41,593 nt of DNA from Synechococcales cyanobacterium S06 (GCA_011391125.1 JAABRE010000046.1:1-41593); one strand, 5' to 3'. Shown: positions 8,081-18,000, numbered from the stretch's first letter. Numbers and translations are program-made. Notes: a model not told the origin generated them from the sequence alone.

Positions 8081-9913
8081 TTAAAAACCTTTGGGGATGG
8101 AAGCTATTAATTGACGGGTGTATTCTTGGGTCGGATTTTGGTAGATTTCCTCGGACGTTCCTATCTCCTCAATGCGGCCTTTATTCATTACAATTATGCG
8201 ATCGCTCATGAATTTCACGACACTTAAATCATGGGAAATAAAGATATAGGTTAAGCCAAATTCAGCTTGTAATTCTTTCAGTAAATTTAACACTTGAGCT
8301 TGTACAGAAACATCCAAAGCAGAAACCGATTCATCACAGATTATAAACTGAGGATTAAGTGCTAAAGCTCTTGCAATACATACCCTTTGACGTTGACCTC
8401 CGGAAAATTCATGGGGGTAGCGATTCATCCAATTAGCATTTAAACCAACCCTTTCCAATAGATAAGCAACCCTTTCTTGACGTTTTTTCTTATTACCTCC
8501 AGTATTATGAATAACCAGGGGTTCTAAAATCGCATTTCCGATGGTTATTCTGGGGTTTAAAGAATTATAAGGATTTTGGAACACAATCTGCATTTCCCTA
8601 CGTAAATTGCGCAACTTTTTATCATTAATAGACCAATCAGCGAGATTATTGTCCCGAAAAATAATCTCACCTTGAAGGGGATTTATTAACCTTAAAATAG
8701 TGCGAGCTAAAGTTGACTTTCCACAACCAGATTCCCCCACTAAACCCAAAGTTTCTCCCGGAAATAAATCAAAAGAAACATTATTTACCGCCATGAAATA
8801 GCGTCGATTTTCACCCCAAATCTTCTTAAGTGGAAAACCGACATGAAGATTTTTAATAGATAGTAAAGGTTTATGTTGATAGATATTATCCCGATTATTA
8901 CTAATAAAATGATCAGCTAAAGTATCAGGTATAAATTGCTTTTCCTTAATGATAATTTCGCCTTTTTCAGTAGTTTCCACCTCCATAAAATCCGAGACAG
9001 TGGGTAATATTTTTAAAGGTTGATCTAGCTTTGGTCTACAGGCCAATAAACCCTTAGTATAGGGGTGTTTAGGTTGACAAAAGACCTCTTTTATGCTACC
9101 AATTTCGACAATTTTACCCTGATACATAACAGCGACATTATCAACTAAATTAGCAATAACTCCTAAATCATGGGTAATAAAAATCAGAGACATTTGACGA
9201 GCCTGACAAAGCTCCTTTAATAACTTTAAAATAGTAGCTTGGACAGTAACATCTAAAGCAGTGGTGGGTTCATCAGCTAACAATAAAACTGGATTGCAAG
9301 AAATAGCCATAGCAATCATAACTCGTTGCAATTGTCCACCGGATAATTCATGGGGAAAACGATTAAGAAAATCCAGTTTTTGCTGATTAATAAAATGGTT
9401 AACTTGCTGTTCAGAAAAAGAGGGAACATCACTTAAACATTGAAACCGTAAAATCTCATCAGAAGGTAATAACTTTACCTCCTGTAAAAGAGAAACTGCA
9501 CGACGACGAGCTTCAGACATAGAAAGGTTTTCATGCTGTAAAATCGCCTCAGTAATTTGAAAACCAATATTATAAACAGGATTAAGAGAACTCATAGGTT
9601 CTTGAAAAATCATTGCGATTTTCTGGCCACGAAAAAAGCGTTTTTCCTGCTCATTTAACCGTAACAAATCAGTAAATTCTTGGTCATTTTCTGAGCGGAA
9701 TAAAATTTGCCCATTCGTAACTTTACCGGGGGGTGAAATCAGGTTCATAAGCGCCAAAGAAGTAACAGATTTTCCCGAACCAGACTCCCCAACAATTCCC
9801 AAAGTCTCGCCTTTTTTCAGAGAAAAACTAATATTATCAACCGCAAGAATAGAACGATCTTGAGTAAAAAACTGTACCCGTAAATCCTTAACCTCAATAA
9901 CAGAATTAATCAT
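8081..9913 (-). CDS. Fused two-domain ABC ATPase, oligopeptide/dipeptide type (DppD-DppF-like)
   Basis: A 610-residue protein containing two complete oligopeptide-type ATPase domains in tandem, as in GsiA/YejF. Domain 1: Walker A GESGSGKS at 42-49, LSGGQLQRV signature, [12 protein letters not shown] Walker B and ITHD switch. Domain 2: Walker A GESGCGKS near 392, [20 protein letters not shown] and ISHD. Each domain ends in the Opp-type extension ([25 protein letters not shown]) that follows this subfamily. It would power uptake of peptides, glutathione or nickel-like solutes, but no permease or binding-protein gene is adjacent, so the substrate is open. All catalytic motifs are intact. Confidence 0.92.
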   Translation of the reverse strand: MINSVIEVKDLRVQFFTQDRSILAVDNISFSLKKGETLGIVGESGSGKSVTSLALMNLISPPGKVTNGQILFRSENDQEFTDLLRLNEQEKRFFRGQKIAMIFQEPMSSLNPVYNIGFQITEAILQHENLSMSEARRRAVSLLQEVKLLPSDEILRFQCLSDVPSFSEQQVNHFINQQKLDFLNRFPHELSGGQLQRVMIAMAISCNPVLLLADEPTTALDVTVQATILKLLKELCQARQMSLIFITHDLGVIANLVDNVAVMYQGKIVEIGSIKEVFCQPKHPYTKGLLACRPKLDQPLKILPTVSDFMEVETTEKGEIIIKEKQFIPDTLADHFISNNRDNIYQHKPLLSIKNLHVGFPLKKIWGENRRYFMAVNNVSFDLFPGETLGLVGESGCGKSTLARTILRLINPLQGEIIFRDNNLADWSINDKKLRNLRREMQIVFQNPYNSLNPRITIGNAILEPLVIHNTGGNKKKRQERVAYLLERVGLNANWMNRYPHEFSGGQRQRVCIARALALNPQFIICDESVSALDVSVQAQVLNLLKELQAEFGLTYIFISHDLSVVKFMSDRIIVMNKGRIEEIGTSEEIYQNPTQEYTRQLIASIPKGF

Positions 9914-9945
9914 AAAAATAACCTTAAAAAACTAACTTTGCGTCC

Positions 9946-10057
9946 AACTTTGCGTTTTTGCGCCTTTGCGTGAGATAATAAAAAACTATACTCAAATAAA
10001 TAACATAACTTGGCGTTCTTCTTTGCGCCTTTGCGTCTTTGCGTGAGATAATAAAAA
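9946..10057. repeat. CTTTGCGT-rich direct repeat
   Basis: Two related segments, about 9948-9985 and 10007-10057, share the string CTTTGCG and end in GCGTGAGATAATAAAAA. They fill the divergent space between the ABC ATPase and the aldolase. Similar GCGTCTTTGCG strings are common intergenic repeats in cyanobacteria. Confidence 0.6.
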
Positions 10058-10081
10058 CATTATACTGAAAAAAAAAGTAAA

Positions 10082-10717
10082 ATGATTTACCTCGACTCCG
10101 CCATAATTAGTGAAGCTGAAACCGCCATAAAACTAGGATGGATAAAAGGTATTACCACTAATCCTACCTTATTAGCTAAAAGTAATTTATCTCCCGAAGA
10201 AACCCTCGCAAAATTAGCCCAAATCAGCCCTGGAGAGCTATATTATCAGGTAACTGCGACGGATTTTGAGAATATGGTAACAGAAGGGAGGAAAGCCTTT
10301 GAAATCATCGGCGAAAAAACTGTTTTGAAAATTCCAGCTACCCTCCTTGGTTTTCAAGTCGTAGCGGAATTAAGTCCCCAAATTAATTGCTCTGTTACTG
10401 CAATATATCAGCCAATTCAAGCAGTTTTGGCTTCTGAATCTGGGGCAAAATATGCGATCGCCTACGTCAACAGAGCGACCAAACTGTTAGGAAATGGGAT
10501 AAAATTAGTGGAGGAAATGGCAAAAGTTTTGGCAAATACTGAGACCAAAATATTAGCAGCAAGTCTTAAATCACCTGAAGAAGCTGCTGCTGCTTTAATG
10601 GCTGGTGCGACACATTTAACGCTACCATTAAGCTTATTAGAGTCTTTAACGACTCAGGAATTATCGGAAAAAACGGTAATAGAATTTAATCAAAATGGCC
10701 GAGGAATTAAAATTTAA
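10082..10717 (+). CDS. Transaldolase-like fructose-6-phosphate aldolase family protein
   Basis: A 211-residue short transaldolase (TalC/FSA class), close to the usual 215-220. The barrel landmarks are MIYLDSA with D5, ITTNPTLL at 24-31, the Schiff-base lysine K83 in VLKIPAT, INCSVTAIY and AIAYVNRATK, then AASLKSPEEAAAALMAGATHLTLP. Members either cleave fructose-6-phosphate or exchange dihydroxyacetone units; sequence alone does not separate the two. ATG at 10082 directly follows an A-rich stretch with no strong ribosome-binding site. A short 7-base repeat array begins at its stop codon. Confidence 0.85.
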   Translation: MIYLDSAIISEAETAIKLGWIKGITTNPTLLAKSNLSPEETLAKLAQISPGELYYQVTATDFENMVTEGRKAFEIIGEKTVLKIPATLLGFQVVAELSPQINCSVTAIYQPIQAVLASESGAKYAIAYVNRATKLLGNGIKLVEEMAKVLANTETKILAASLKSPEEAAAALMAGATHLTLPLSLLESLTTQELSEKTVIEFNQNGRGIKI

Positions 10718-10757
10718 GTAATAGGTAATAAGTAAAAGGTAATAGGTGATAGAATAT
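10716..10757. repeat. Short AGGTAAT heptanucleotide array
   Basis: Consecutive 7-base units AAGTAAT, AGGTAAT, AAGTAAA, AGGTAAT, AGGTGAT and a degenerate AGAATAT start at the stop codon of the aldolase gene. It is a degenerate heptamer array of the kind common in cyanobacteria. Confidence 0.55.
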
Positions 10758-10813
10758 AATTAGATGAGACTAAATCATGCCGAATTGTATAAATGTAACA
10801 CAGGTATCTTACC

Positions 10814-10819
10814 TATAAT
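10814..10819 (+). promoter_or_regulatory. Candidate -10 box of dcd
   Basis: A perfect TATAAT lies about 50 bases before the dcd start. I find no well-spaced -35 box, so strength is uncertain. AGGAGA at about 10853 serves as the ribosome-binding site. Confidence 0.35.
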
Positions 10820-10869
10820 GACTCGGATAATTGGGTTACAGGTAATAATTATGAGGAGAAAAATAAGCA

Positions 10870-11463
10870 ATGATTAAGAATGATAAGTGGATAATTGAAC
10901 AAGCAAAACAGGGAATGATTACACCTTTTCAAGAGCAGTTAGTTCGGAAAACAAGATTAGCAGAAGTGGAAATTCCCGTGATTAGTTTTGGTTTAAGTTC
11001 CTATGGTTATGATATTAGATTATCACCGGCAGAATTTCTCGTTTTTAGACACATTCCGGGGACAATTGTTGACCCGAAAAATTTTAATCCTAAGAATTTA
11101 GACGCGGTGGAATTACACCATGATCAAAACGGCGATTATTTCATTTTACCCGGTAATAGTTATGGTTTAGGGGTATCATTAGAAACCATTTCAATGCCTC
11201 CAAATGTTACCGCAATTTGTTTAGGTAAATCCACTTACGCGAGGGTAGGTTTAATCGCTAATATTACCCCTTTAGAAGCTTCTTGGAAAGGGGCAATTAC
11301 CTTGGAATTTTCTAATAGTTCCCATGCTGATGTGAGAATTTATGCCAACGAAGGAATTTGTCAATTATTATTTTTTGAAGGTGATCCCTGTCAAACAACC
11401 TATGCTGATCGCCAAGGCAAGTACCAAAATCAAGGGCAAAAAGTGACTTTGGCAAAGGTTTAA
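10870..11463 (+). CDS. dcd: dCTP deaminase
   Basis: A 197-residue Dcd/Dut-superfamily enzyme that deaminates dCTP to dUTP for dTMP synthesis. The N-terminal signature SFGLSSYGYDIRL is at 39-51, the subunit-interface motif GKSTYARVGL at 119-128, and NITPLEASWKG at 131-141 carries the catalytic E136. EFSN and the late GQGQKVTLAKV tail follow the family. No bifunctional dUTPase features stand out. A palindromic repeat follows immediately, between this gene and the convergent pentapeptide protein. Confidence 0.95.
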   Translation: MIKNDKWIIEQAKQGMITPFQEQLVRKTRLAEVEIPVISFGLSSYGYDIRLSPAEFLVFRHIPGTIVDPKNFNPKNLDAVELHHDQNGDYFILPGNSYGLGVSLETISMPPNVTAICLGKSTYARVGLIANITPLEASWKGAITLEFSNSSHADVRIYANEGICQLLFFEGDPCQTTYADRQGKYQNQGQKVTLAKV

Positions 11464-11468
11464 AATCA

Positions 11469-11510
11469 GGTTTGTTGTTGCGCTTTAGCGCTAAAGCACA
11501 ACAACAAAAG
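11469..11510. repeat. Dispersed TTGTTGCGCTTTAGCGC palindrome, copy 2
   Basis: TTGTTGTTGCGCTTTAGCGC followed by CTAAAGCACAACAACAA forms an almost perfect hairpin centred on AGCGCT. It lies between convergent genes, so terminator activity is possible. Confidence 0.75.
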
Positions 11511-11526
11511 GCGGTAATTTCTATCA

Positions 11527-12282
11527 TTAAAACATGGGATTTAATAGGTCTTGGGTGAGGCCAACTGCTCCTTCTAAATTGGTGTTTTCTAAGTTAGCAT
11601 CGGCTAAATTAGCACCCAATAAATTGGCATTGGTCAAGACTGCGTTAGCTAAATTTGTACCGGTTAAATCGGCATTTATTAACTCCGCACTATCTAAATT
11701 GGCATTACTTAAATCTGCGTAACTTAAGTTAGTTTTTGAGAAGTTACTACCACTTAAATTGGCATTTGTTAAGATGGTATCGCTTAAATTAGCTAAGGAT
11801 AAATCCACATCAGATAACCAAGCTTTACTACAATTAGCTCCCCTTAAATCTACTAACATTAAGTTAGCACCTTGTAAGTTGGCAAATCTTAAATTAGCAC
11901 CTTGTAAGTTGGCAAATTTTAAGTCAGCTCCTCCTAAATATGCGCCACTTAAATTAGTAGCTAAAAGGTTAGCTTTGCTGAGATTTACTCCTAGTAAATC
12001 GGCGTTATTTAAGTTAGCTTTATTTAAGTTTGTGTTACTAAAATTAACGTTTTCTATGCTAGAATTTTCTAAGTTTGTACCTTGTAAATTTGCCCCAGTT
12101 AAATTACTATTAGTAAGTTTGGCGTTGCTTAAGTCAAGTCCCGCTAAATCAACGTTAATTAAATCGCAATTTACACATTGTTTTGTTTCTAGTAATTGTC
12201 GCAAATGGGCAGGATTTTCAGCTTTTACAGATGTGGCAAAAACCAGAAATAGGATTGTGGTCAACAAAATTTGTTTATTCAT
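11527..12282 (-). CDS. Secreted pentapeptide-repeat protein
   Basis: About 251 residues. After a clear signal peptide (MNKQILLTTILFLVFATSVKA) and a linker with CVNC, the rest is continuous A(D/N)LxX pentapeptide repeats (LSNAKLTNSNLTGANLQGTN and onward, more than 35 units), predicting a right-handed quadrilateral beta-helix in the periplasm or lumen. The CVNCDL start of the helix is common in cyanobacterial members. I set the start at ATG 12282 because AAGGAGGAAAG precedes it; a GTG at 12309 would add nine residues ahead of the signal peptide. The DNA carries near-exact 30-base duplications around 11870-11925. Biochemical role unknown. Confidence 0.88.
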   Translation of the reverse strand: MNKQILLTTILFLVFATSVKAENPAHLRQLLETKQCVNCDLINVDLAGLDLSNAKLTNSNLTGANLQGTNLENSSIENVNFSNTNLNKANLNNADLLGVNLSKANLLATNLSGAYLGGADLKFANLQGANLRFANLQGANLMLVDLRGANCSKAWLSDVDLSLANLSDTILTNANLSGSNFSKTNLSYADLSNANLDSAELINADLTGTNLANAVLTNANLLGANLADANLENTNLEGAVGLTQDLLNPMF

Positions 12283-12437
12283 AATCTTTCCTCCTTTCTT
12301 GGGTTTCACTCCGACACCAAATTAGCTTTCAAATAATCTCCTTTTTTCTATTATGATGGCTAATTCCTTTGTTAACCTTAATTACTGACTTATTCAGAGA
12401 TAATATTTACTTTTCTTCACAAAAGTTCATAATTCTT

Positions 12438-14597
12438 TTAAGTGTTAATGGTTATTTCTTCATTGCTCACGGTTGCTTGTTCTATGATCGGTAATTTTTT
12501 CAAAGGTGTTGAAATTTCAGATAGATTAATTACTGCGCCTAAAAGTTCGATTTCGGCTTCTTTAAATTGTTCCATGGTTTCATTTAACAAATTGGTTCGA
12601 CTAAAACCAGGCCGAGTTACTAACAGAATTCCATCGCTTAAAGGTTCTAGTAAAAGCGCATCATTGGCATTACTTAAGGTGGGACTGTCTATGATTACTA
12701 AATCAAATCGGCGTTTAGCCTCCTCTAATAATATTTTTAATTCGCTCGATTCAATAATCGCAGCCGCTCTTTTTTGTGGCCCAGGACTCGGTACAATATA
12801 TAAATTCTCGATTTCGGGTACTAAACGAATGCAATCGCTGCGATCACCGTAATAGCGCAATGGTTCAATTTTCGCTTCCTTACTGACGGATAAATTGAAG
12901 TAATTAACCAAGGAAGGAGCGCGCAAATCCCCTTCGATTAAAAGAGTACGTTTTCCAGCGTGAGCTGAGGCGATCGCCAAATTGTAAGCGGTGACGCTCT
13001 TACCCTCCTCGTTACTGACACTACAAACTAAAATAATTTTAGGAGCTTCCGCGGACAGACGACGGATATTACTACGCAAACGCTCATAAAAAGAAAGATC
13101 AACAGAATCCGATTCAATTAAAATCGGCACTTCCTCACCTTTAGGGTTGAGATTGCTGACAAAAGGTAATTCCCCTAATAAGAAAACTTCCTGATCTGAT
13201 AAGAGAGTTTTAATTTCAGCGCTAGTATGTAATCGAGTGTCCAAAGTCGCCAGTAAAAAGATTACCCCTCCAGCGGCGATAATTCCCACCACAAAACCGC
13301 TACCAATTAAAATGATCGGATTAATTTTTTCCGATTTCGGCGCTTCGATGGTTTGCACAACAGCTTCTTGGGCGATCGCCAAACTGCTAGTCGTTTCAGC
13401 TTCCGCCGCTTGAGCATCCACCAAAGCCGCTAAAATAGTTCGATAAAGAGCAGTTTGGCTTTCCACTTGTTGAATTAAGCGAGCTTGTTCCACTTGTTTT
13501 TCAGGAAAGTTCTCATATTGTTGACGTAACTCTTGCTCCTGAAGACGTATGGACTCCAATTGTTGAATTAAACCTTCTTGCCGGGTTTTTAGGGCAACCA
13601 AAGTATTGGCCAATTGTTGGCGAGCAGGGTCTAAATTACTTTGTTGACGTATTTTTTCAGCAGGCAAATCGGCCAACAAGCCATCACTGCCAATAACTTC
13701 CTTGGCCCGATCTTGTAAAAGCTTTTCTAGACTTAGCTTTTGCTGTTGTAATTCAACCATGCGGGGATGGGCAGGCCGTAAATCTCGGCTCAGAATATCA
13801 ACTTGAGTTTCTATATCAAGTATTTGAGTACGGAGGCTGGCAATAAGTGCATCAGCACTAAGAGCAGAAGAAGTAAAAGCTTGTTCGGGGGTGAGAGAAA
13901 GCTGCTGCACTAAACTATTAATTTGGCCATTAATATCCTCTAAAGCCAATTGAATTTGTCGTTGTTGTTCCTGACTCATAGTAATGCCAGAAAAAAGACT
14001 ACCATCTTGAATGGCGAATAAAGAAGAACCATCGGTACTAATATAAGTATATAAAGCTTGTTCCGCCTTTTTTAAATCTCCTTGAACTTTTTTTAATCTA
14101 GCATTAAGACCATCAATTTTTGTGGTTAATTGAGCAGTATTTAACAAGCGACTTTCTTCGACCATGGTATCCATAAATACCAATAAAACTAATTGGGCAA
14201 AATCAGGTTTTTCCTCATCAAAATATTCAAAAGTAATAATGGAAGCTTCTTCTTCCTCGGGAAAAGTAATCACCAATTTTTCGGCAATTTTAACAATTTC
14301 TTGAGTGCGAACTTTTAATTGTTGACTGGCTTTTTCTAAAACCCGAGGAGCTAATAAAATACTACGATTAATACGGCGGCCAACTTGTTGAACTTCGTCC
14401 CCGGTATTAGTAAAAACAGGGGGAGGAGTTTTCAAAGACAAAGCTCCAACTGCTTTATAAGTCGGAGGGGGAGGAGTACGAGCAGGTTGTAAAGCAAAAA
14501 TACCAAACACTCCCCAGACAAAAATAAAAGCTAAAAAACCGACGAATTTATTTTCATCAAGGGAAATTAAAAAACGAGTAACAATGGGTAAAGCCAT
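12438..14597 (-). CDS. Wzc/Wzz-like polysaccharide co-polymerase with ATPase domain
   Basis: A 719-residue protein. An N-terminal Wzz domain with membrane span (ISLDENKFVGFLAFIFVWGV) is followed by a long periplasmic coiled coil (about 160-400), a second span (PIILIGSGFVVGIIAAGGVI near 430) and a C-terminal BY-kinase/MinD-like ATPase. Walker A is SNEEGKS with K533, a departure from the usual PGEGKS/T; Walker A' reads LLIEGDLRAPS and Walker B VIIDSP. The C-terminus (VSNEEITINT) lacks the tyrosine cluster typical of autophosphorylating kinases, so kinase activity is doubtful. It sits 9 bases after the Wza-like gene and controls chain length and export of exopolysaccharide. Confidence 0.88.
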   Translation of the reverse strand: MALPIVTRFLISLDENKFVGFLAFIFVWGVFGIFALQPARTPPPPTYKAVGALSLKTPPPVFTNTGDEVQQVGRRINRSILLAPRVLEKASQQLKVRTQEIVKIAEKLVITFPEEEEASIITFEYFDEEKPDFAQLVLLVFMDTMVEESRLLNTAQLTTKIDGLNARLKKVQGDLKKAEQALYTYISTDGSSLFAIQDGSLFSGITMSQEQQRQIQLALEDINGQINSLVQQLSLTPEQAFTSSALSADALIASLRTQILDIETQVDILSRDLRPAHPRMVELQQQKLSLEKLLQDRAKEVIGSDGLLADLPAEKIRQQSNLDPARQQLANTLVALKTRQEGLIQQLESIRLQEQELRQQYENFPEKQVEQARLIQQVESQTALYRTILAALVDAQAAEAETTSSLAIAQEAVVQTIEAPKSEKINPIILIGSGFVVGIIAAGGVIFLLATLDTRLHTSAEIKTLLSDQEVFLLGELPFVSNLNPKGEEVPILIESDSVDLSFYERLRSNIRRLSAEAPKIILVCSVSNEEGKSVTAYNLAIASAHAGKRTLLIEGDLRAPSLVNYFNLSVSKEAKIEPLRYYGDRSDCIRLVPEIENLYIVPSPGPQKRAAAIIESSELKILLEEAKRRFDLVIIDSPTLSNANDALLLEPLSDGILLVTRPGFSRTNLLNETMEQFKEAEIELLGAVINLSEISTPLKKLPIIEQATVSNEEITINT

Positions 14598-14606
14598 AAG
14601 AATTAA

Positions 14607-15800
14607 TTAGTCAAATACGTTTTCTAAAGTATTAATAAAAGCGACAAAACTAAACAAACTTTGAAAAGGTTGAGTAATAATATTAAGAGCATTAATTACC
14701 TTACCCAGTAAAGTACGACCGACAATAATAACGTCTTCATCTTGAAGGACCACATTTTGGGAAATATCACCACGAATAGCTCGTTTACCTTCAATTATTT
14801 GGGTGATGACCCCACCTTTTTCGGAATCATAACGTAAAAGACCAATATTATTGATATCAACTAATTGCTGATTCGCTGCTCCCACATTACCTAAAATATC
14901 TAAAACAGTGCTACCATTGGGAACATTTAAAACACCAATACCGCCGATCGCCTCATTCCATAATCTCACTTTAATAGTTTGTTGTACTAAAGAAGTTTTA
15001 GCAATTAAATCCCGATTATAATCTTGATCCGTGCCTACTTCGAGTTTAGAAACGATAATAGTATCCCCACCTTGAAAATTAATAGTAGGTAATTGTTGTC
15101 CCGTTTGTAAGGGAGTAAAAATATCAATTTTACGTTCAATTATTTCCTGATTTGGTAACTCACGACGGACAATAATTGACCTTAAATCTGCATTTCTTGT
15201 GCTACCTCCTGCGGCGAATAAAAGTTCATTAACGGAAATACCCGTCGCTAAATTGTAAAAACCAGGCCGAGAAACTTCTCCTACAATCGTTAATTTTACC
15301 GACCTTGGGGCGGCTAAAACCACATTAACTTTGGGCTTTTGTTGTAAATAATTAGTTCCCAAAAAATTACTAATTTTTGCTTCTGCTTCTTTTAAAGTTA
15401 GTCCCTTTAAATTAATTCTACCCACAATGGGCATAATTATATTACCTTCAGCATCAATTGGTCCAGTAGTATTAAAGTCAAAAAACCTTTCCACATTAAT
15501 AATTACTCCATCTCCCGTATCAAGATAATAAATATTTAAAGGATTTAAAGCATCATCTTTATAGATAGCAGGAGAAGAACTTTTTGGCGGCATAAATTCA
15601 TTAGAATTAAATGTTCCCCTCGGGATTTCCGTTGCTAAATTATTATTAGTAGGAGCAGGAGGTAAACTTTGAGGAATATTTGAAGGTGGAGGTAAAGTTG
15701 GGACAAATTTTTCTTGAGCCAAAGTAAGGCTAGGAAATAGCAACAAATTAGTGCTACACAAACCTAAACTTAATGAAATTAGCTTATATTTTCGGGACAT
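14607..15800 (-). CDS. Wza-like polysaccharide export protein (SLBB domains)
   Basis: A 397-residue protein with a signal peptide (LISLSLGLCSTNLLLFPSLTLA), a proline-rich linker, a Poly_export domain beginning YLDTGDGVIINV (about 91-102) with IMPIVGRINLKGLTLKEAEAKI, and SLBB modules (VKLTIVGEVSRPGFYNL near 168-184; a later one around VLNVPNGSTVLDILGNVGAANQ). It is expected in the outer membrane/periplasm as the export channel partner of the adjacent co-polymerase. No lipobox cysteine is obvious at the signal cleavage region. Middle gene of a three-gene operon. Confidence 0.9.
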   Translation of the reverse strand: MSRKYKLISLSLGLCSTNLLLFPSLTLAQEKFVPTLPPPSNIPQSLPPAPTNNNLATEIPRGTFNSNEFMPPKSSSPAIYKDDALNPLNIYYLDTGDGVIINVERFFDFNTTGPIDAEGNIIMPIVGRINLKGLTLKEAEAKISNFLGTNYLQQKPKVNVVLAAPRSVKLTIVGEVSRPGFYNLATGISVNELLFAAGGSTRNADLRSIIVRRELPNQEIIERKIDIFTPLQTGQQLPTINFQGGDTIIVSKLEVGTDQDYNRDLIAKTSLVQQTIKVRLWNEAIGGIGVLNVPNGSTVLDILGNVGAANQQLVDINNIGLLRYDSEKGGVITQIIEGKRAIRGDISQNVVLQDEDVIIVGRTLLGKVINALNIITQPFQSLFSFVAFINTLENVFD

Positions 15801-15826
15801 TTTTTTACTCTTATTTTCTTATTTTC

Positions 15827-16516
15827 TTAATTGTCAAAAACAGTTTTTATTAATTCAGTTTGAATTATTTTAGCGAAAGATTCCGCCGATTCCTTTTTTA
15901 ATTTAATCTCCCCTAATGGTTCAATTTCCATTTTTAAAGACACCACAACCCAAGGAATTCTCTGACCTTTTAATTGCGCAAAAAGATCATCCCAAAACCA
16001 TTTGGCCGAGGAAAAATCACCTTTTTTTGGCATAGCATACCATTGAATTACGGCGTAGGTTTTCTGTTGATTCCAAGCTCGAAAGAAACGCGTTTTCAGG
16101 GGAATTTTACTCCCATTTTTCTCGACATTCAATTTAAGTTCAGTAAAAGAATCTGTTTGCCATTTTTCCACTCCATTAATATCTACCCATTCTATACCAG
16201 GCTGATCTTTATAATAAATTTGTGGTTGTAGTAATAAGGTAATGGGTCTTTCTCCCTTTTTTGTCAATACTTGAAATGACCATTTTCGCCCACCAATTGT
16301 AACTTCTTTTTGTAAACTTGTTTCCCAATCAGGAATATTTAAACCGGTATCTTTCAAGTTTTGTAACTTTTTAACGTTATTAATTGGCGCTAAATCTTGC
16401 CAAGACCATTTTCCCTGAAGATAACTCGGAGTTACCTTCATTAAGATTAGGATCATTAACAATGCTAAAATAATAAAACGAGCAATGGTAAATTGAGAAT
16501 TGCCAATTGTTTTCAT
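15827..16516 (-). CDS. Cyanoexosortase-associated (EpsI-like) protein
   Basis: A 229-residue protein with an N-terminal membrane anchor (ARFIILALLMILILMKVTPSYL) and an extracytoplasmic domain rich in W and Y (KWSWQDL, QVLTKKGERPITLLLQPQ, AVIQWYAMPK, WFWDDLFAQLKGQRIPWVVVSLKMEI). This matches my recollection of the cyanoexosortase B system-associated family, EpsI-like proteins normally beside the exosortase gene. No exosortase or PEP-CTERM substrate is present in the window. It leads the operon with the Wza- and Wzc-like genes, 26 bases upstream of the former, tying it to exopolysaccharide export. Family call moderately confident. Confidence 0.65.
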   Translation of the reverse strand: MKTIGNSQFTIARFIILALLMILILMKVTPSYLQGKWSWQDLAPINNVKKLQNLKDTGLNIPDWETSLQKEVTIGGRKWSFQVLTKKGERPITLLLQPQIYYKDQPGIEWVDINGVEKWQTDSFTELKLNVEKNGSKIPLKTRFFRAWNQQKTYAVIQWYAMPKKGDFSSAKWFWDDLFAQLKGQRIPWVVVSLKMEIEPLGEIKLKKESAESFAKIIQTELIKTVFDN

Positions 16517-16626
16517 ACTTAATAAATCAAGGTCATTAACTTTTTATTTGAGTTAACCATCTTGTAAAAGGACTAATTTAATAATTTAGTCTTAGTTTGG
16601 CACAAAAAATATAGGAGAATACAACA

Positions 16627-17991
16627 ATGGGTATCGCTACAGTTAACCCAGCTACGGGAATCACACTCAAAACTTTTGCCCCACTCACTGAGGCAGAAAT
16701 TGAGGCTAAATTAACTTTAGCTGAGTCTCGTTTTTTAACTTATCGTCAAATTTCCCTGACCCAAAAAAGTACCTGGTTAAAAAAAGCTGCCGATATTTTA
16801 GACGAACATAAAACTAAATATGCCCAAATTATGACCACCGAAATGGGTAAAACCATCAAAAGTGCGATCGCCGAAGTCGAAAAATGCGCCCTCGTCTGTC
16901 GTTTTTATGCCGAAAATGCCCCTCAATTTTTGGCAAATACGGTCATCCCCTCTGACGCTAGTCAAAGTTACGTCAGTTATCAACCATTGGGCATAATTTT
17001 AGCTGTCATGCCCTGGAATTTCCCTTTTTGGCAGGTTTTTAGGTTTGCCGCTCCTGCTTTAATGGCCGGCAATATCGCCCTGTTAAAACACGCTTCCAAT
17101 GTTCCCCAATCCGCTTTGGCCATTGAGGAAATTTTCCTGCAAGCTGGTTTCCCCGCAGGTGTCTTCCAAACTTTGTTAATTGGTGCAAGTCAAGTGGCTG
17201 CCCTGGTGGAAGATGACAGGGTAAAAGCCGCAACTTTAACCGGAAGTGAAGCAGCCGGAGCCAGTTTAGCTTCCCTTTGTGGTCAAAACCTGAAAAAAAC
17301 TGTCCTTGAATTAGGAGGTAGTGATCCTTTTATCGTTTTAGATAGCGCCAATGTAGAAAATGCTGTCAATACCGCCGTCACCGCTCGTCTGTTGAATAAT
17401 GGTCAATCCTGCATTGCCGCCAAACGCTTTATTTTACATGAGGCGATCGCCTCTGAATTTACCGACAAATTAGTCGCCAAATTTCAAAACCTCAACATCG
17501 GTGATCCCATGTCAGAGAATACTGACATCGGACCGTTAGCAACTCCTGACATTTTAGAAGAATTAGATAAACAAGTAAAAAAAACAGTAAAATTAGGCGC
17601 TAAACTATTAATTGGAGGCCAAAAAATAGCTGGAGAAGGTAACTTTTATTTGCCAACAATTTTAACTGAAATTCCCCAAAATTCCCCCGGTTATCGAGAC
17701 GAATTTTTTGGACCAGTGGCCTTACTTTTTACCGTAAAAAACCTTGACGAAGCCATTAATTTAGCCAATGATTCACCCTTTGGATTAGGAGCAAGTGCAT
17801 GGACAAATATACCGGAAGAAGGCGATCGCCTAATCAAAGAAATCGAAGCTGGAGCCATATTTATTAACGGAATGGTAAAATCAGATCCTCGTCTTCCCTT
17901 TGGAGGAATCAAGAAATCAGGCTATGGTAGAGAATTAGGAGTAGAAGGAATTCGGGAATTTGTTAACATCAAAACAGTGTGGATTAATTAA
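16627..17991 (+). CDS. gabD: Succinate-semialdehyde dehydrogenase
   Basis: A 454-residue aldehyde dehydrogenase. [13 protein letters not shown] forms the cofactor entry, [11 protein letters not shown] the Rossmann loop, [11 protein letters not shown] carries the general base E228, and [12 protein letters not shown] the nucleophile C262; [16 protein letters not shown] closes the fold. Together with the next gene it reproduces the cyanobacterial pair in which 2-oxoglutarate is decarboxylated to succinic semialdehyde and then oxidised to succinate, bypassing 2-oxoglutarate dehydrogenase (first shown in Synechococcus PCC 7002). AGGAGAA precedes the ATG. NAD versus NADP preference is not resolved. 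Confidence 0.92.
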   Translation: MGIATVNPATGITLKTFAPLTEAEIEAKLTLAESRFLTYRQISLTQKSTWLKKAADILDEHKTKYAQIMTTEMGKTIKSAIAEVEKCALVCRFYAENAPQFLANTVIPSDASQSYVSYQPLGIILAVMPWNFPFWQVFRFAAPALMAGNIALLKHASNVPQSALAIEEIFLQAGFPAGVFQTLLIGASQVAALVEDDRVKAATLTGSEAAGASLASLCGQNLKKTVLELGGSDPFIVLDSANVENAVNTAVTARLLNNGQSCIAAKRFILHEAIASEFTDKLVAKFQNLNIGDPMSENTDIGPLATPDILEELDKQVKKTVKLGAKLLIGGQKIAGEGNFYLPTILTEIPQNSPGYRDEFFGPVALLFTVKNLDEAINLANDSPFGLGASAWTNIPEEGDRLIKEIEAGAIFINGMVKSDPRLPFGGIKKSGYGRELGVEGIREFVNIKTVWIN

Positions 17992-18000
17992 TAGTTGATA

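Noticed and set aside
8023-8211. A 62-codon plus-strand frame
   Set aside because: It is built from the 8033-8065 hairpin plus the antisense of the ABC ATPase C-terminus.
11534-12325. Long open frames on the plus strand opposite the pentapeptide-repeat gene
   Set aside because: The 15-base periodicity of the real gene keeps the opposite strand open; the translation is low-complexity (KLAPxKLA) and lacks a ribosome-binding site, while the minus strand has a signal peptide and AAGGAGG.
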